Assembly (NCBI RefSeq): GCF_901709675.1
Contig: NC_051098.1
Coordinates: 2,897,500 to 2,961,499, forward strand
Direction: 5' to 3'
DNA from: Syngnathus acus
Lineage: Eukaryota; Chordata; Actinopteri; Syngnathiformes; Syngnathidae
Length of the DNA: 64,000 bases
Position 1 is the stretch's first letter; every line of letters begins with the position of its first letter. The notes under the pieces are model-generated. The model did no database searches. It was not told the origin of the DNA and saw nothing but the letters and a program-made list of their open reading frames with translations. A program made the translations under genes and the position numbers. Shown here piece after piece: positions 11,015-21,401 of this stretch.

Positions 11015-11820
11015 AAAAAATGTTGTTTTTTTTTTTTTCCATTGACGATCAATTCATTCAGATTAAGACGCTCGTCCCGGTCACGTGACATGTTTCCCCA
11101 GTCGAGCCCGCAAAGCTAGCAAAAATGAGTAAGAATTTATTTCGAAAAATATAAAAAATTTGGCGAATCTCTCAGTGCGTCTGAAAAATAAGGACTCTTG
11201 ACACAGGGCGCTCGTCTCGGTCACGTGACATGTCACCACAGTCAAGCCCGCGAGGCAAGCAAAAATGAGCAAGAAACAGAGAAGTTTGGAAAGCTTCTTC
11301 GGAAAGGGAAAAACGTCCAATGAGGACACTGAAGAAGAAGAGGCTACGACTTCTAAGAAAAGGAAAGCTGCATTTAAAAGAACATTTCTGGAGTCCTACT
11401 TAAAATATGGATTTATCGCCACAGGTGACTCTGACGCGCCAAGTTCACTCCGCATATGTGGCGAAAGGCTAGCTAACGAGGCAATGAAGCCTTCAAACCT
11501 GCTTCGGCACATGGAGACCAAGCATCCTGCATTTAAAGACAAACCGTAACCACTTCGGGTGTCATTGTCTCCGATTACGCCTAGATGGGAACGGCTCATT
11601 TCTGAGAAAAGAGCTCGGTGCTCCCACGAATTCAACGTTTTATTTTTATGTGGTTTATATTTGTTTTTATGCCAGTCGTATCATTTTATTTCATCCTATT
11701 TATATATATAAATATTTAAATAATAAATATATAAATATATTTATTTATATAAAGGCCGGTCCGCGAAAATATTTCTGACACGTAACCGGTCCGTGGTGCA
11801 AAAAAGGTTGGGGACCACTG
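10905..11820 (+). mobile_element. hAT element, ZBED-like family, copy 2
   Basis: A 916-bp element with ends CAGTGGTCCCCAACC and GGTTGGGGACCACTG and the perfect 8-bp duplication GTCTAATT (10897-10904 and 11821-11828). It is inserted in the 5' part of Tc1 copy A. Internal poly-A (about 10983-11012) and the transposase fragment 11265-11549 are as in copy 1. Confidence 0.96.
11265..11549 (+). pseudogene. hAT transposase N-terminus, copy 2
   Basis: A 94-residue frame nearly identical to 8706-8981, but with three extra residues (PSN) before LLRHMETKHP, which is closer to the family pattern. It also lacks the first Cys of the zinc finger (SLRICG). The same internal deletion means both copies descend from one deletion derivative. 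Confidence 0.6.
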
Positions 11821-12717
11821 GTCTAATTAACTCGAAACACCTGCAAGGGTTTCCTGAGCCTTGAAAAACACTCAGCTTGGTTCAGTAAACTAAATCACAA
11901 GTATGGGGAAGACTGCTGATCTGACTGCTGTCCAGAGGACCATCATTGACACCCCCCATCAGGAGGGTAAGACACAAAAAGAAATTTCTCAAAGAGCAAG
12001 CTGTTCATAGAGTGCAGTTTCAAAGCACATCCACAAAAAGTCTGTTGGAAGGGGGAAATGTGGCAGGAAACGCTGCACAACCAAGAGAGATGACCGCAGC
12101 CTTAACAGCATTGTGAAGAAAAGTCGCTTTCAGAATTTGGGGGAGCTTCAAGTCAAGTTTATTTATATAGCCCTAAATAACAAGCAGTCTCAAAGGGCTT
12201 CACATAGACAAACAGATTGACAATTATTCTCAAAGCATCCCCTGATCTTAAGCTCCCAAAAGGGTAAGGAAAAACTCAAAAAAACCCTACCAGGGGAAAA
12301 ATGAGAAACCTTGGGAAGGGACCACAGAAGGGAGGATCCCCATTTCAGGATCACCAGGCTGCAATGGATGCAGAGAGGGCACATAATGAAGAGCTGCCGG
12401 AGGTGCCCTCGATTGTCCTGGCAGTGTCTTCGAGGAGGGTAATCCGCTGCAGTTCCCTTGATTGGTCCACGAGAATCCAGACAGCCGCTGTCAGCTCGGG
12501 TGTCACCTAACCACCTCCCCAGGAGGGGTGGGGGGCATGGGGAGAGGGAGCGAAAACACAAACTCCAGCCGAATCGGCCACTACAGGTTAATTAAAGGCC
12601 ATATCATAGAAATGTGTCTTTAATCGTGTATTACATTTTCCTACTGAGGTAGCAGTTCTAATATCCATTGGTAGGGCAATCCAAAGCTCTGGAGCCCGAA
12701 TAGAAAATGCTCTAGAC

Positions 12718-14002
12718 CAGGGATGGGCAAACTACGGCCCGCGGGCCACATCCGGCCCACGGGACCGTTTAATCCGGCCCGCCAACCCTGAATTAATTGT
12801 ATTATTAAACTTTTTTTTTGGTCATTTTGCCTGCAATGACTGCGTTTCCCCAGTAGATGGGGAACCGCTCTCCTGCGCATTTACTACCGGAAGCCGTGTC
12901 AGAAAGCTCGGTGCACATTCACAAGTGCGTGTACGTACGTACTCAGTAGTACGGACATGGCGCACTCGCGCTCTATTTGTATCAGTCCCGAATTTAGAGC
13001 ATGGGCTGTGACGACAGCATTCTTGTAATTCGCTCGCAGAGCTTTCAGATACAGTTTTACGCTAAAGCCACCCACAAACCATCCCCTGGAATCCTTCCAT
13101 TAAAATGAGTGGCCCGAAGAAAAGAAGTGAGTGCCGAATGTTAAAAGAGTGGCCAATTTGGCTCGACGTACGCGACGTGACGTTCAGCCACATCAACCCG
13201 TCACAGATCGAGGTAAACGGATCTCTCCTAAGAATTGCCACAACAAATTTTACTCCAGACTATGATGCACTAGCAAAAAAGGGAGACCAACAACACTGTT
13301 CCCACTGAAAATGAAGGGGAGGCTCTCAAGTTTGTTGTAAAAAAATGCATTTTGAATATGATTTGTACACATAGCAGGGATTGAAACTAGCGACCATTCT
13401 CATTTTCAAACAATGCAGGATGCTCAAGGACAATGATGCACCACCTGTTTGCGACTAATCTTAACCTGTAAAGTTCTTAAGGCTTACTTTAAGGAAGTGT
13501 TTCCCGTTTCCTCACCTCTGTTACCAGGTGTTTGTGAGTTAAAACTCTGCTCTGATGTTCAGATACCCCTCACCGTGTTGCCGTTTTGATTACTTTATTT
13601 GGATGTATGCTTTCACCGATTCTTCAAGATGATATATTTGGTCAGAATGTTTGCTGTTTGATGTGATCTCATAAGATAAACATTTTTCATTAATCTGACC
13701 TGCAGGCACTGAAGTGATGGAGACTGTTATTCATAATAATAGTGTCGTATTTTATGAGAATCACTGATAGCAGTTTTTTAGTGATTTTTTTTTTTTAATG
13801 CTGTTAATAAATGCATTTGTTTTCAAAAAACTTGTTTGGAATAGCCATGCTTTACTACCTACTAAAGGCCAAAATCTTTTATGCAATGACCTTTACAGGT
13901 CGCTTATATTACTTCACACAAACCATCTGCTCCTGGTTCGGCCCTCCGGTCCAAATTTAGAACCCAGTTCGGCCCGCGAGTCAAAAAGTTTGCCCACCCC
14001 TG
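12718..14002 (+). mobile_element. hAT element, GTF2IRD2-like family
   Basis: A 1285-bp element with ends CAGGGATGGGCAAACT and AGTTTGCCCACCCCTG and the perfect 8-bp duplication CTCTAGAC (12710-12717, 14003-14010). It was inserted into LINE-A antisense sequence. It contains one short transposase remnant (13105-13308). The terminal CGGCCCGCGGGCC motifs are typical of this widespread vertebrate hAT group. Confidence 0.93.
13105..13308 (+). pseudogene. hAT transposase remnant (N- and C-termini joined by deletion)
   Basis: A 67-residue frame starting MSGPKKRSECRMLKEW and ending FTPDYDALAKKGDQQHCSH. The start resembles the N-terminus and the end the extreme C-terminus of GTF2IRD2-like hAT transposases, with the catalytic centre removed. 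It is an internal deletion derivative. Confidence 0.45.
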
Positions 14003-14010
14003 CTCTAGAC

Positions 14011-14930
14011 CCTGCAGACATTTTTTTGGCCCTCGGGTCACTAAAAGACTAGCGTTTTGCGAACGGCGGTTACGAGACGGAACGTAAGGAACAACTAGGT
14101 CGACGAGATATGAAGGCGCTAAGCCACGCAATGATTTATAGGTTAATAGAAGAACCTTGAAGTCACATCTTAAATGGACCGGGAGCCAATGGAAGTTGGC
14201 TCATATTGGGGTAATGTGATCAAATTTTCTTGTCCGTGAGAGCAGCCTTGCAGCAGCAGACCAGAGAATAATGCGTTACAGTAGTCCAGGCGCGACGTAA
14301 TAAACGCATGTATAATAGTTTCCGCATCACCGGTCGAGAGGATCGGACAAATCTTAGCAATATTACGAAGGTGAAAAAACGCAATTCTGGTTGTATTCTT
14401 AATGTGCTTTTGAAAGGAGAGCGTTTGGTCAAATATTCTCTCGAGATTAGTTACAGTATCGCTCTGAGTGATAGTACGGTTATCTATCGCTATAGTGGTT
14501 TCCTTAAATAAGTGTTGTAATATAATATTATAATAATACTAATATAACTAATATTATATTTACGTATTATGTCCCCAAGCAGAATCATATAAGTATTAAA
14601 TAGAATTGGTCCATGTACCGATCCCTGTGGGACACCATACGTAACATTATAGAGCTCAGAGGACGCATTGCCATGGACCACTCGGTGCGTCCTGTCTGAT
14701 AAATAGGAATAAAACCAGCCTAGGGCTGACCCTGAAATACCAACACAGCTTTTAAGATGCTCTAATAAAATATCGAAGTCTACAGTGTCGAAGGCAGCAC
14801 TAAGATCGAGTAATAACAATACCGATGAAGTGTTAGAATCCATAGCTATGAGGAGATCAGTCACTTTAGCAAGTGCTGTCTCGGTGGAATGATTAGCTCT
14901 AAAACCAGACTGAAAAGACTCATATCGATT
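14011..14930 (-). pseudogene. LINE-A reverse transcriptase, antisense copy 2
   Basis: The minus-strand frame 14864-14490 reads the RT palm: LLLDLSAAFDTVDFD (motif A, catalytic Asp) and GVPQGS (motif B). The sequence encoding motif C (YADD) is missing: at about 14515-14565 it is replaced by an AT-only stretch (TATAATATTATAATAATAC). Further downstream (14131-13904 minus) the C-terminal HGLAPSYLVDLV-type block continues up to the hAT at 14002. The element cannot encode an active RT. Confidence 0.85.
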
Positions 14931-15941
14931 ACCGTTTTTTTCCGTGTATAATACGCAAAATTTAACTAATTCATTGTCCTAAAATCTGGGGTGCGCATTA
15001 TACATGGGTACAATTTTTTTTAAATGTATTTATTTTTTAAATTTATTTATTTATTTATTTATTTATTTTAAACAAATCATGGTACAACAAAACCAACAAC
15101 AGGACTGACCGACAAAGACGTGGAACAAAAAGACAGGGTGACATTACCAAAGACAGGAACAGAAACCAAACAGACATCATGACAGTAACACATGCAATGA
15201 TCCGACGGTGAGCGAGGGGCAGACAGGACTTAAATACAAAACACGTTACAAGAACAATAGTGCGTTTGTACTGTGCTCTGGTCATTTCGTCAAAGAAGGG
15301 ATAATAGTCCTCTTCTCTTCTTGACTGACAATGAATGTGATAGTTTAATACAATCAGCAAATAACAAAATGCGTATTACAGGTAATATTTTATTTCACAA
15401 CACTTTGCCTTGTTCCTTTCGTCTCTGCTGTTCACTTCAAACACGCTCCATACGAACGCAATGCTCTCGTATCAGACGCTTGCTCGATCACCTGCTCGTT
15501 TGCTGTCACAATGTACCCTACACAAATCCGAAACATTTGTTGCGGCTCCGAGTCACGACGAGGGGCAAGTTTTGGTTTCCAAGGGTGTTTTTATTCCTCT
15601 TCAACGTCTCTCCCATACAGAGCCGCCTTTTTCACATGTCCGCACGTCACTTTCCTCTCTTTTCATCTGATCGCGGTGGTGCCTTTACGGGCAGTCGGAG
15701 AAATCAACGCCAACAAAAAAAAATACATCCAGCCTAGTTAAGACCATACCAAAGACTATAAAAATGGGACCCATTGCCTCCCTGCGTGTGTGACGATCAT
15801 TGGGACTTAAAAAAAAAAAAAAAAAAAAAAAAAAAGTTGGGTGCGTATTATACACGGGTACAGGCTTTTTTCCAGCATCAACATGCCATTTTTAGGGTGC
15901 GTATTATACATGGGGGCGCATTATACACGGAAAAAAACGGT
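14931..15941. mobile_element. Non-autonomous DNA transposon with 26-bp TIRs
   Basis: ACCGTTTTTTTCCGTGTATA at the left is mirrored by TATACACGGAAAAAAACGGT at the right (26-bp arms with one mismatch). Subterminal GCGCATTATACATGGG repeats occur on both sides. The interior (15070-15800) has short open frames without recognisable domains and a poly-A run near 15810-15835. The superfamily is not clear from the ends alone. It sits at the 5'-truncated side of LINE-A copy 2. Confidence 0.75.
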
Positions 15942-16986
15942 ATATATCGACATATCGATTCAAAGACAGTGGACTGAAGCTGGAGTCCAGGTATCAAAAG
16001 CCACTGTTCACAGACGTGTCCGGGAAATGGGCTACAATAGCCGTATTCCCATGGTCAAGCCATTTCTGAACTCAAGACAACGGAAGAAGCGTCTGACTTG
16101 GGCTATGGAAAAGAAGCACTGGACAGTTGCAGAGTGGTCCAAAGTCCTCTTTTCAGACAAAAGCAAGTTTTGTATTTCATTTGGAAGTCAAGGCGCCAGA
16201 GACTGAAGAAAAGGCTGGAGAGGAGCAAAATCCAAGTTGCTTGAAATCCAGTGTGAAGTTCCCACAGTCAGCGATAGTTTAGGGAGCCATGCCAGCTGCT
16301 GGTGTTGGTCCACTGTGTTTCATCAAGTCCAGAGTAAATGCAGGTTTTAGAGCACTACATGCTTCCGTCTGCTGAAAAGCTCTATGGAGATGATGATTTC
16401 ATTTCCAGCATGATCTGGCACCTGCCCACAGTGCCAAAACCACCAGTAAATGGTGTACTGACCATGGCATTACTGTCCTCGATTGGCCTGCCAATTCCCC
16501 TGATCTTAAACCCATAGAGAATTTGTGGGGTATTGTGAAGAAGAAGCTGAAAGACACCAGACCCAACAATGCAAATGAGCTAAAGGTCGCTATTGAAGCA
16601 TCCTGGGCATCCATAACACCTCAGCAATGCCACAGGCTGATTGCCTCCATGCCACGCCGCATTGGTTGCAGTAATCCGTGCAAAAGGATTTCCAACCAAG
16701 TACTGAGTGCATTAATGAACATTTTCAAATGTTTGATTTTGTTTTGCTGTTATAAATCTTTTTTTTTTTACTTGGTCTGAGGAAATATTCTAATTTTTTG
16801 AGATAGGATTTTTGAGTTTTCTTAAGCTGTAAACCATAATCAGCAATATTAAAATAATAAAAGGCTTGCAATATTTCAGTTGATTTGTAATGAATCCAGA
16901 ATGTATGACATTTTTGTTTTTTTAATTATATTACAGAAAATAAAGAACTTTATCACAATATTCTAATTTTCTGAAACAGTCCTGTA

Positions 16987-17193
16987 GATGCAGAAAACAC
17001 CTTTTTAGGATGCTAGGGGTAATCTTTCTGAGTGCAAAAAAACTGCGACGTGATCACGTGAAAAATCATGGCAAGTCAGTTGTGAAAAACTCACTGCCTT
17101 CAAGTGCAGTGTCAACTTTTCACCAAAAGAGGATGCTAAAAGCCTGAAGAAAAAAAAACATATGTACATGGTTTAGATAAGTACACTGTAGAT
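16987..17193. other. Intron sequence between Tc1 A and a hAT MITE
   Basis: Nothing recognised. It ends with CTGTAGAT, the left target duplication of the next element. Confidence 0.6.
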
Positions 17194-17580
17194 CAGTGGT
17201 TCTTAACCTTGTTGGAGGTACCTAACGCCACCAGTTTCGTATGCGCATTCACCGAGCCCCTCTTTGGTGAAAAATAAAATAATCTTTTTCAAATTGAAGA
17301 CATCAATGTTTTTACTGGTGCACAAAATGAACTATGCATGAACATCCCCTTGTTCAAAGAACAAAACCAACACAATGCATGAACTCAAAACAAATTACAT
17401 ACCTGCAAATCAGCATGACTTCTGCTGTTGCCTTTGCGAGACCAGTTCAGATATGCATCATCACGAATTTACACGATAAATCAGGTGTGTTCGGTCCTCT
17501 TCAGAAGAGGCTCTGCCGAATCCCTGAGACTGACTCACCGAACCCCTAGGGTTTGATCGAACCCAGGTTAAGAACAACTG
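17194..17580. mobile_element. hAT MITE (387 bp)
   Basis: Ends CAGTGGTTCTTAACCT and AGGTTAAGAACAACTG, flanked by CTGTAGAT / CTGTAGAC (8 bp, one mismatch). No transposase remnant is present. It lies in efhd1 intron 1. Confidence 0.92.
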
Positions 17581-17588
17581 CTGTAGAC

Positions 17589-18523
17589 TTATATGCCCTA
17601 TAAAATGTCTGCTGAATGGCCTAGAAATGCCTTGCTGCAAAAAAAAGCGTCAACTTGGTTGACTTTTTTTTTCATCCAGCTGTAACTGATTCAGTGCTCA
17701 TTTAACTTAGTTGTCTGTTTATCTGTTTGTGTGAAACTGTTGTCTTTTAGTTGTCTTCATTTTAATAACACAATTTGACATTCAAATGTCTATGTTAAAA
17801 ACATAAAAACGCGTATCCACAACCACAATACACAGTGAACCAAGACCAAACCACAAGTATGAGCCATTCATGTGATCAGGAAAGTTTTTTTAAAAATAAT
17901 TATTCACTTGTCTTCTTAGGGAAACATACTTCCGCTTTAGAAGTTAACCATTTAGAGTAAAAATGGGAAATGACAGACATGTTGGGTGTCTAAATGTCAA
18001 ATGATTTGTTTCAACTGATTCCCATCTCCAAACTGTAATTTTCCCAAATTACTCTAAGTGGTCAACCCCCTACTGTATACCCAGAGTGTGACGTAATAGC
18101 CTCGTTAATTTGATCACTTGGTATTTTTTTAATGTATTTCTTTTTTCTTTTTCCAGCTGGCACTTTTACTTTGCCCCCCAACAAAATTGTACCACAAAAG
18201 AAAAAATACGGTATCAGTGGAATAGTCTGTTAACTGCGACACAATTGGCCAAACCATACAGTACATACTGGAAGGGAAGGCTTCATGTTTGCTACACGTG
18301 CGTATAGGCCTGCTTCTAGCAAATGAGGAATTAATCAACTTGATCAAAACAACCAAGTATTTTCAACTGGAAGCTGCGCGTCAGCATCTCCATCATAATC
18401 CCATCACGAGCTTCCACGGCTCATTCGTTTCAATCCGCACGACACGGCGACACTTCGGCGTGTTCGTGGACAAATGTCTACTATAGGACTATAGGCCAGT
18501 ACTTAAATCAGTCTCCTTCTTAC
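17589..18523. other. Intron 1 next to exon 1, nothing recognised
   Basis: A repeat-poor stretch upstream of the exon 1 donor. An imperfect inverted pair around GTTAACCATTTAGAGTAA (17943) and TTACTCTAAGTGGTCAAC (18049) is visible. No coding sequence is seen. Confidence 0.5.
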
Positions 18524-18807
18524 CGTTTAAACATCACCTCCATCTCCTTAATCTGCTTTCGGGAGAACTCCTTGAATTCCGTGTAGGGGTTGAAGACGCG
18601 GCTAGCCCGGGGGGGAGCGTTGCCCTCGTTAATGTCCAGCCGTCGGTTTAGTTTAGCAGACAGCTCGGACGAAGTGTCGCCACAAGCTGCCTCGGTCTCC
18701 TGCTGTTTGTCCGTGACGATGGTCTCCTCCAGCTCCGGCCTCTGCTCGGGCTCCTCCGACGCGGCCAGTCGTGACTGTAGCTTCTTTGCGAGCTCTTCTG
18801 ACGCCAT
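18524..18807 (-). CDS. efhd1: efhd1 exon 1 with start codon
   Basis: Encodes the N-terminus MASEELAKKLQSRLAAS, a low-complexity Glu-rich stretch, then ELSAKLNRRLDINEG, RVFNPYTEFKEFSRKQIKE and MEVMFK, and ends in the first two bases of an Arg codon before GTAAGAAG. MASEEL, RRLDINEG and VFNPYTEF.EFSR identify EFHD1 (mitocalcin, a Ca2+-binding mitochondrial inner-membrane/actin-linked protein) rather than EFHD2, which has a different N-terminus. The start at 18807 has a strong context (A at -3, G at +4). The frame stays open upstream to 18972, but those 55 codons do not resemble the family and are probably 5' UTR. The exon is intact with no frameshift, and it joins exon 2 in phase. Confidence 0.93.
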
Positions 18808-19241
18808 ACTGTTTCGGGGACGTTGCTCACAGGGACTGACTAGATTGTCCAAACTCGAACGACTGTAGAGCTCGGGATCCGCTTGTAGTGCTACTGTCAA
18901 ACTGCGTTTCTCCCGCCTGCATGACGCAAGCAGCTTCCGTTTATAAGCTTCAAAATAAAGTTCAGACAGCAAAACTGCATGAGCGGAAATGGGGACGAAG
19001 CATTTGGTGATCGGGTTTAGGCTCCTCCGCTCATTATCAGATTTAATACGCTACAAAACACCCGCGATCATACTGCCTTCAGAAAGTTTAGGGCATTTTG
19101 ATTTCATTCAAAATGGTTGGTTTTTTGGCTGTAAAATGTTCCACTTGGACAAGTAGAATGCACAAACTGATATTAATTGTTATGCAAACTTCCAGTTATA
19201 TGCTGTATTTATATTAGAAGCATACTAAACTGTTACTGTTA
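18808..19241 (-). promoter_or_regulatory. efhd1: efhd1 5' UTR and proximal promoter region
   Basis: Sequence immediately upstream of the efhd1 start. The first 150-250 bp are moderately GC-rich, the rest AT-rich. No TATA box or other element can be assigned with confidence. A SINE begins at 19242, so any core promoter must be compact. The assignment is by position only. Confidence 0.4.
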
Positions 19242-19412
19242 TCCATCCATCCTTTTTCTGTACTGCTTGTCCCCACGGGCATGCTGTAGCCTATCCCAGC
19301 AGTCATCGGGGTACACCCTGAACTAGGTGCCAGCCAATCGCAGGACACACAAAGATGAACAACTTGCTCTCACACCTGTGGAGAATTTGGACTGCTCAAT
19401 TGGTATACCAAG
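19242..19412 (-). mobile_element. tRNA-SINE, left half (interrupted by the ERV)
   Basis: Starts TCCATCCATCC (inverted GATG tail) and runs through CCTATCCCAGCAGTCATCGG to TATACCAAG. It is cut by the ERV and resumes at 35713 with CATGTTTTTGGGATGTGGG. The ERV target duplication CCAAG (19408-19412, 35708-35712) falls inside it. Confidence 0.9.
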
Positions 19413-21380
19413 TGTCAGGGTTTTCCAAACTATCTTGATCGTATGATTATGTTGGAATGTAACCAGTAATAAATAACCTAGCTAGATTCGTTTTATGCTT
19501 ATGTTGGAATGTAACCTGTAATAAATAACCGAGCTTGTCCCATCCTACACAACGTCGTAAAACACCCCCTGCTATGCTTTGACTAAAGGTCAAGGGCTTT
19601 CTCTTCTCTATCCAGTCCACTGTCACCCCCACCCTGTTTCTCTTAATAAAAATGCTCTTGCAAGACGCCAGTCAGACCTCATTCAAGATTCAAGAGTTTT
19701 TATTCGCCATGTTTGAGCGTGCCAAACAAGGAATTTGACTTCGGTAAAACACACCCTCTGTTCAACATTTAGGTGACTAACAACACTCAGGACATGTGAA
19801 TAATGGCAAAAACAGTGTAGACAAATTCAAAAAGGTGTGAAGAGCAGGATGTTATTGCACAGTAATGACTCTGAGACTCTATGAGTGGTGTGAGTTCATC
19901 AGAGCAACAGCCTGGGGGAAGAAGCTGTCTCTGTGTCTGCTGGTTTTGGCGTACCGAGCTCTATAACGCCGTCCGGAGGGGAGTAGTTCAAACAGACTGC
20001 AACCTGGGTGAGAAGGGTCTGTAGAGATGTTCCTTGCACGTTTCCTGGTCCTGGACAGGTACAAGTCTTGGATAGATGGGAGGTTGATTCCAATGATCTT
20101 TTCTGCAGTCCTGATTGTCCGTTGCAGTCTGTGCTTGTCTTGTTTGGAGGCTGATCCAAACCAGACAGTGATGGAGGTGCAGAGGACAGACTGGATGATG
20201 GCAGTGTAGAAGGTCTTCAGAAGCTCTCGCGGCAGGTTGAACTTCTTGAGCTGTCTCAGGAAGTACAGCCTCTGCTGGGCCTTCTTCCGGACAGAGTCTA
20301 TGTGGCCGGTCCATTTCAGGTCCCGAGAGATTGTGGTTCCCAGGAACTTGAAGGTGTCTGTGGAGAGAATAGTATTGCTGCGGATAGTGAGGGGTAAAAG
20401 TGGTGAAGGGTCTCGCCTGAAATCCACTGTCATCTCCACGGTCTTGAGCGGGTTCAGCTCCAGATGGTTTTGGCTGCACAAGTGGACGAGCCGCTCCACC
20501 TCCTGTCTGTACGCAGTCTCATCACCGTCCTGGATCAGTCCGATGAGAGTGGTGTCGTCTGCATACTTCAGGAGCTTCACAGGAGAGTCACCTGAGGAGA
20601 AATCATTGGTGTAGAGAGAGAAGAGCAGTGGGGAGAGGACGCACCCCTGAGGGGCTCCAGTATTGGTGGTCCGGGTGTCAGATGTGATGCCCCCCCAGCC
20701 TCACACGCTGTCTCCTGTTGGTCAGGAAGCTGGTGATCCACTGACAGGTGGAGGCAGGCACCGCAAGCTGGATGAGCTTCTGTTGGAGGATGTCAGGAGC
20801 GATGGTGTTGAACGCCGAGCTGAAGTCCACGAACAGGATCCTGGCGTACGTTCCTGGGGTGTCCAGGTGGTGCAGGATGTAGTGCAGTCCCATGTTGACC
20901 GCATCAACCACTGACCTGTTTGCCCGGTAGGCAAACTGGAGGGGGTCAAGCAGGGGGCCTCCTTCAGGTGGTTCAGCACTAACCTCTCGAAAGATTTCAT
21001 GACCACAGATGTCAGTGCGACGGGTCTATAGTCATTCAAACCTGTGATGGCGGGCTTCTTGGCCACTGGAACGATGGTGGAGCTCTTGAAGCACAAGGGC
21101 ACCTCACACAGCTCCAGAGAACGGTTGAAGATCCGTGCAAAGGTGGGCGCCAGCTGCTCAGCGCAGACTTTCAAGCAGGAAGGTGACACGCCGTCTGGGC
21201 CCGGTGCCTTCCTGGTCTTTTGTCTCCGGAAAATCTGGCGCACTTCCTCCTCGCGGACCTCATTCGATCATCGCTGTACGCACAGCGAGGAATGACTCTC
21301 CACCTGCAGGTGTCTAAAAGGACTTAATTGTCTCCCGTGTGGTTCTTGCAAAATAAGTGAGAGTGAGCACCACTCTAACA
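19413..21380 (+). repeat. ERV 5' LTR, split by a LINE
   Basis: Left part 19413-19684, right part 21266-21380, together matching the 389-bp 3' LTR. The interruption is a Rex1-like LINE with duplication GACCTCATTC (19675-19684, 21256-21265). It contains a 52-bp direct repeat in U3 (TTATGTTGGAATGTAAC twice) and AATAAA at about 19646. Confidence 0.95.
19685..21255 (-). pseudogene. LINE-B (Rex1-like) RT, 5'-truncated insertion in the 5' LTR
   Basis: Minus-strand frames, in order: 21243-20722 (RKAPGPDGVSPSCLKVCAEQ, NDYRPVALTSVVMK), 20911-20678 (ILFVDFSSAFNTI, motif A Asp) and 20580-19879 (LLKYADDTTLIGLI, motif C, then C-terminal LPSGRRYRARYAKTSRHRDS). The frames change twice, between fingers and palm and between motifs A and C, so the RT is broken. 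The endonuclease half is absent (5' truncation). The 3' UTR ends with a TTGAATCTTGAA tail. A 10-bp target duplication proves target-primed insertion. It is the same family as 37977-39319 and 40671-45790. Confidence 0.92.
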
Positions 21381-21383
21381 TTT

Positions 21384-21401
21384 TGTTGCCGTGACCCGGA
21401 T
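21384..21401 (+). promoter_or_regulatory. Primer binding site, probably tRNA-His
   Basis: TGTTGCCGTGACCCGGAT starts 3 bases after the LTR. It matches the complement of the 3' end of vertebrate tRNA-His (TGGTGCCGTGACTCGGAT) at 16 of 18 positions. The spacing is typical of retroviruses. Confidence 0.75.

Larger units (their letters stand above)
12151..15960 (-). mobile_element. LINE-A antisense insertion in Tc1 copy A (composite)
   Basis: The left side is the LINE-A 3' end in antisense (AAGTTTATTTATATAGCCCTAAAT). The right side ends near ATATCGATTCAAAG where Tc1 resumes. TTCAA occurs at both junctions and may be the target duplication. RT sequence is readable between 14003 and 14930. The insertion contains a hAT (12718-14002) and a long-TIR element (14931-15941). 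Confidence 0.85.
11903..16780 (+). pseudogene. Tc1 transposase, copy A
   Basis: Starts MGKTADLTAVQRTI at 11903. The N-terminal half runs to 12150, is interrupted by about 3.8 kb of nested elements, and resumes near 15961 (RQWTEAGVQVSKATVHRR). The C-terminal part at 16523-16780 keeps NLWGIVKKKLKDT. Compared with copy B it has a TAG in place of the codon after SCS (12009), frameshifts near 16200 and 16330, and a TGA after GAR. It is not functional. The family is DD34E Tc1. Confidence 0.9.
10653..16984 (+). mobile_element. Tc1-like transposon copy A (heavily interrupted)
   Basis: Ends CAGGACTGTCTCAGAAAATT and its inverse ending ...CAGTCCTG, each flanked by TA (10651-10652, 16985-16986). The same family is nearly intact at 61408-62978. 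Copy A is split by a hAT (10905-11820) and a LINE-A insertion (12151-15960), which itself holds a hAT and a TIR element. The backbone segments are 10653-10904, 11821-12150 and 15961-16984, about 1.6 kb in total. Confidence 0.95.
3070..18523 (-). other. efhd1: efhd1 intron 1 (about 15.5 kb)
   Basis: Bounded by a GTAAGAAG donor (minus strand, from 18523) and a TTTCCAG acceptor (3076-3070). The intron is phase 2. Most of its length is transposon: PIF/Harbinger, LINE fragments, a SINE, three hATs with 8-bp duplications, one hAT MITE and a Tc1 element with a nested LINE. The largest stretches without an identified repeat are 6582-7242, 9274-10650 and 17589-18523. Confidence 0.88.

Noticed and set aside
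18524-18807. Assignment to efhd2
   Set aside because: MASEEL, RRLDINEG and DEDFDGKLSF match EFHD1 better than EFHD2.
18808-18972. 55-codon N-terminal extension of efhd1
   Set aside because: Open frame but no family resemblance; the internal Met at 18807 matches the known EFHD1 N-terminus and has a strong context.
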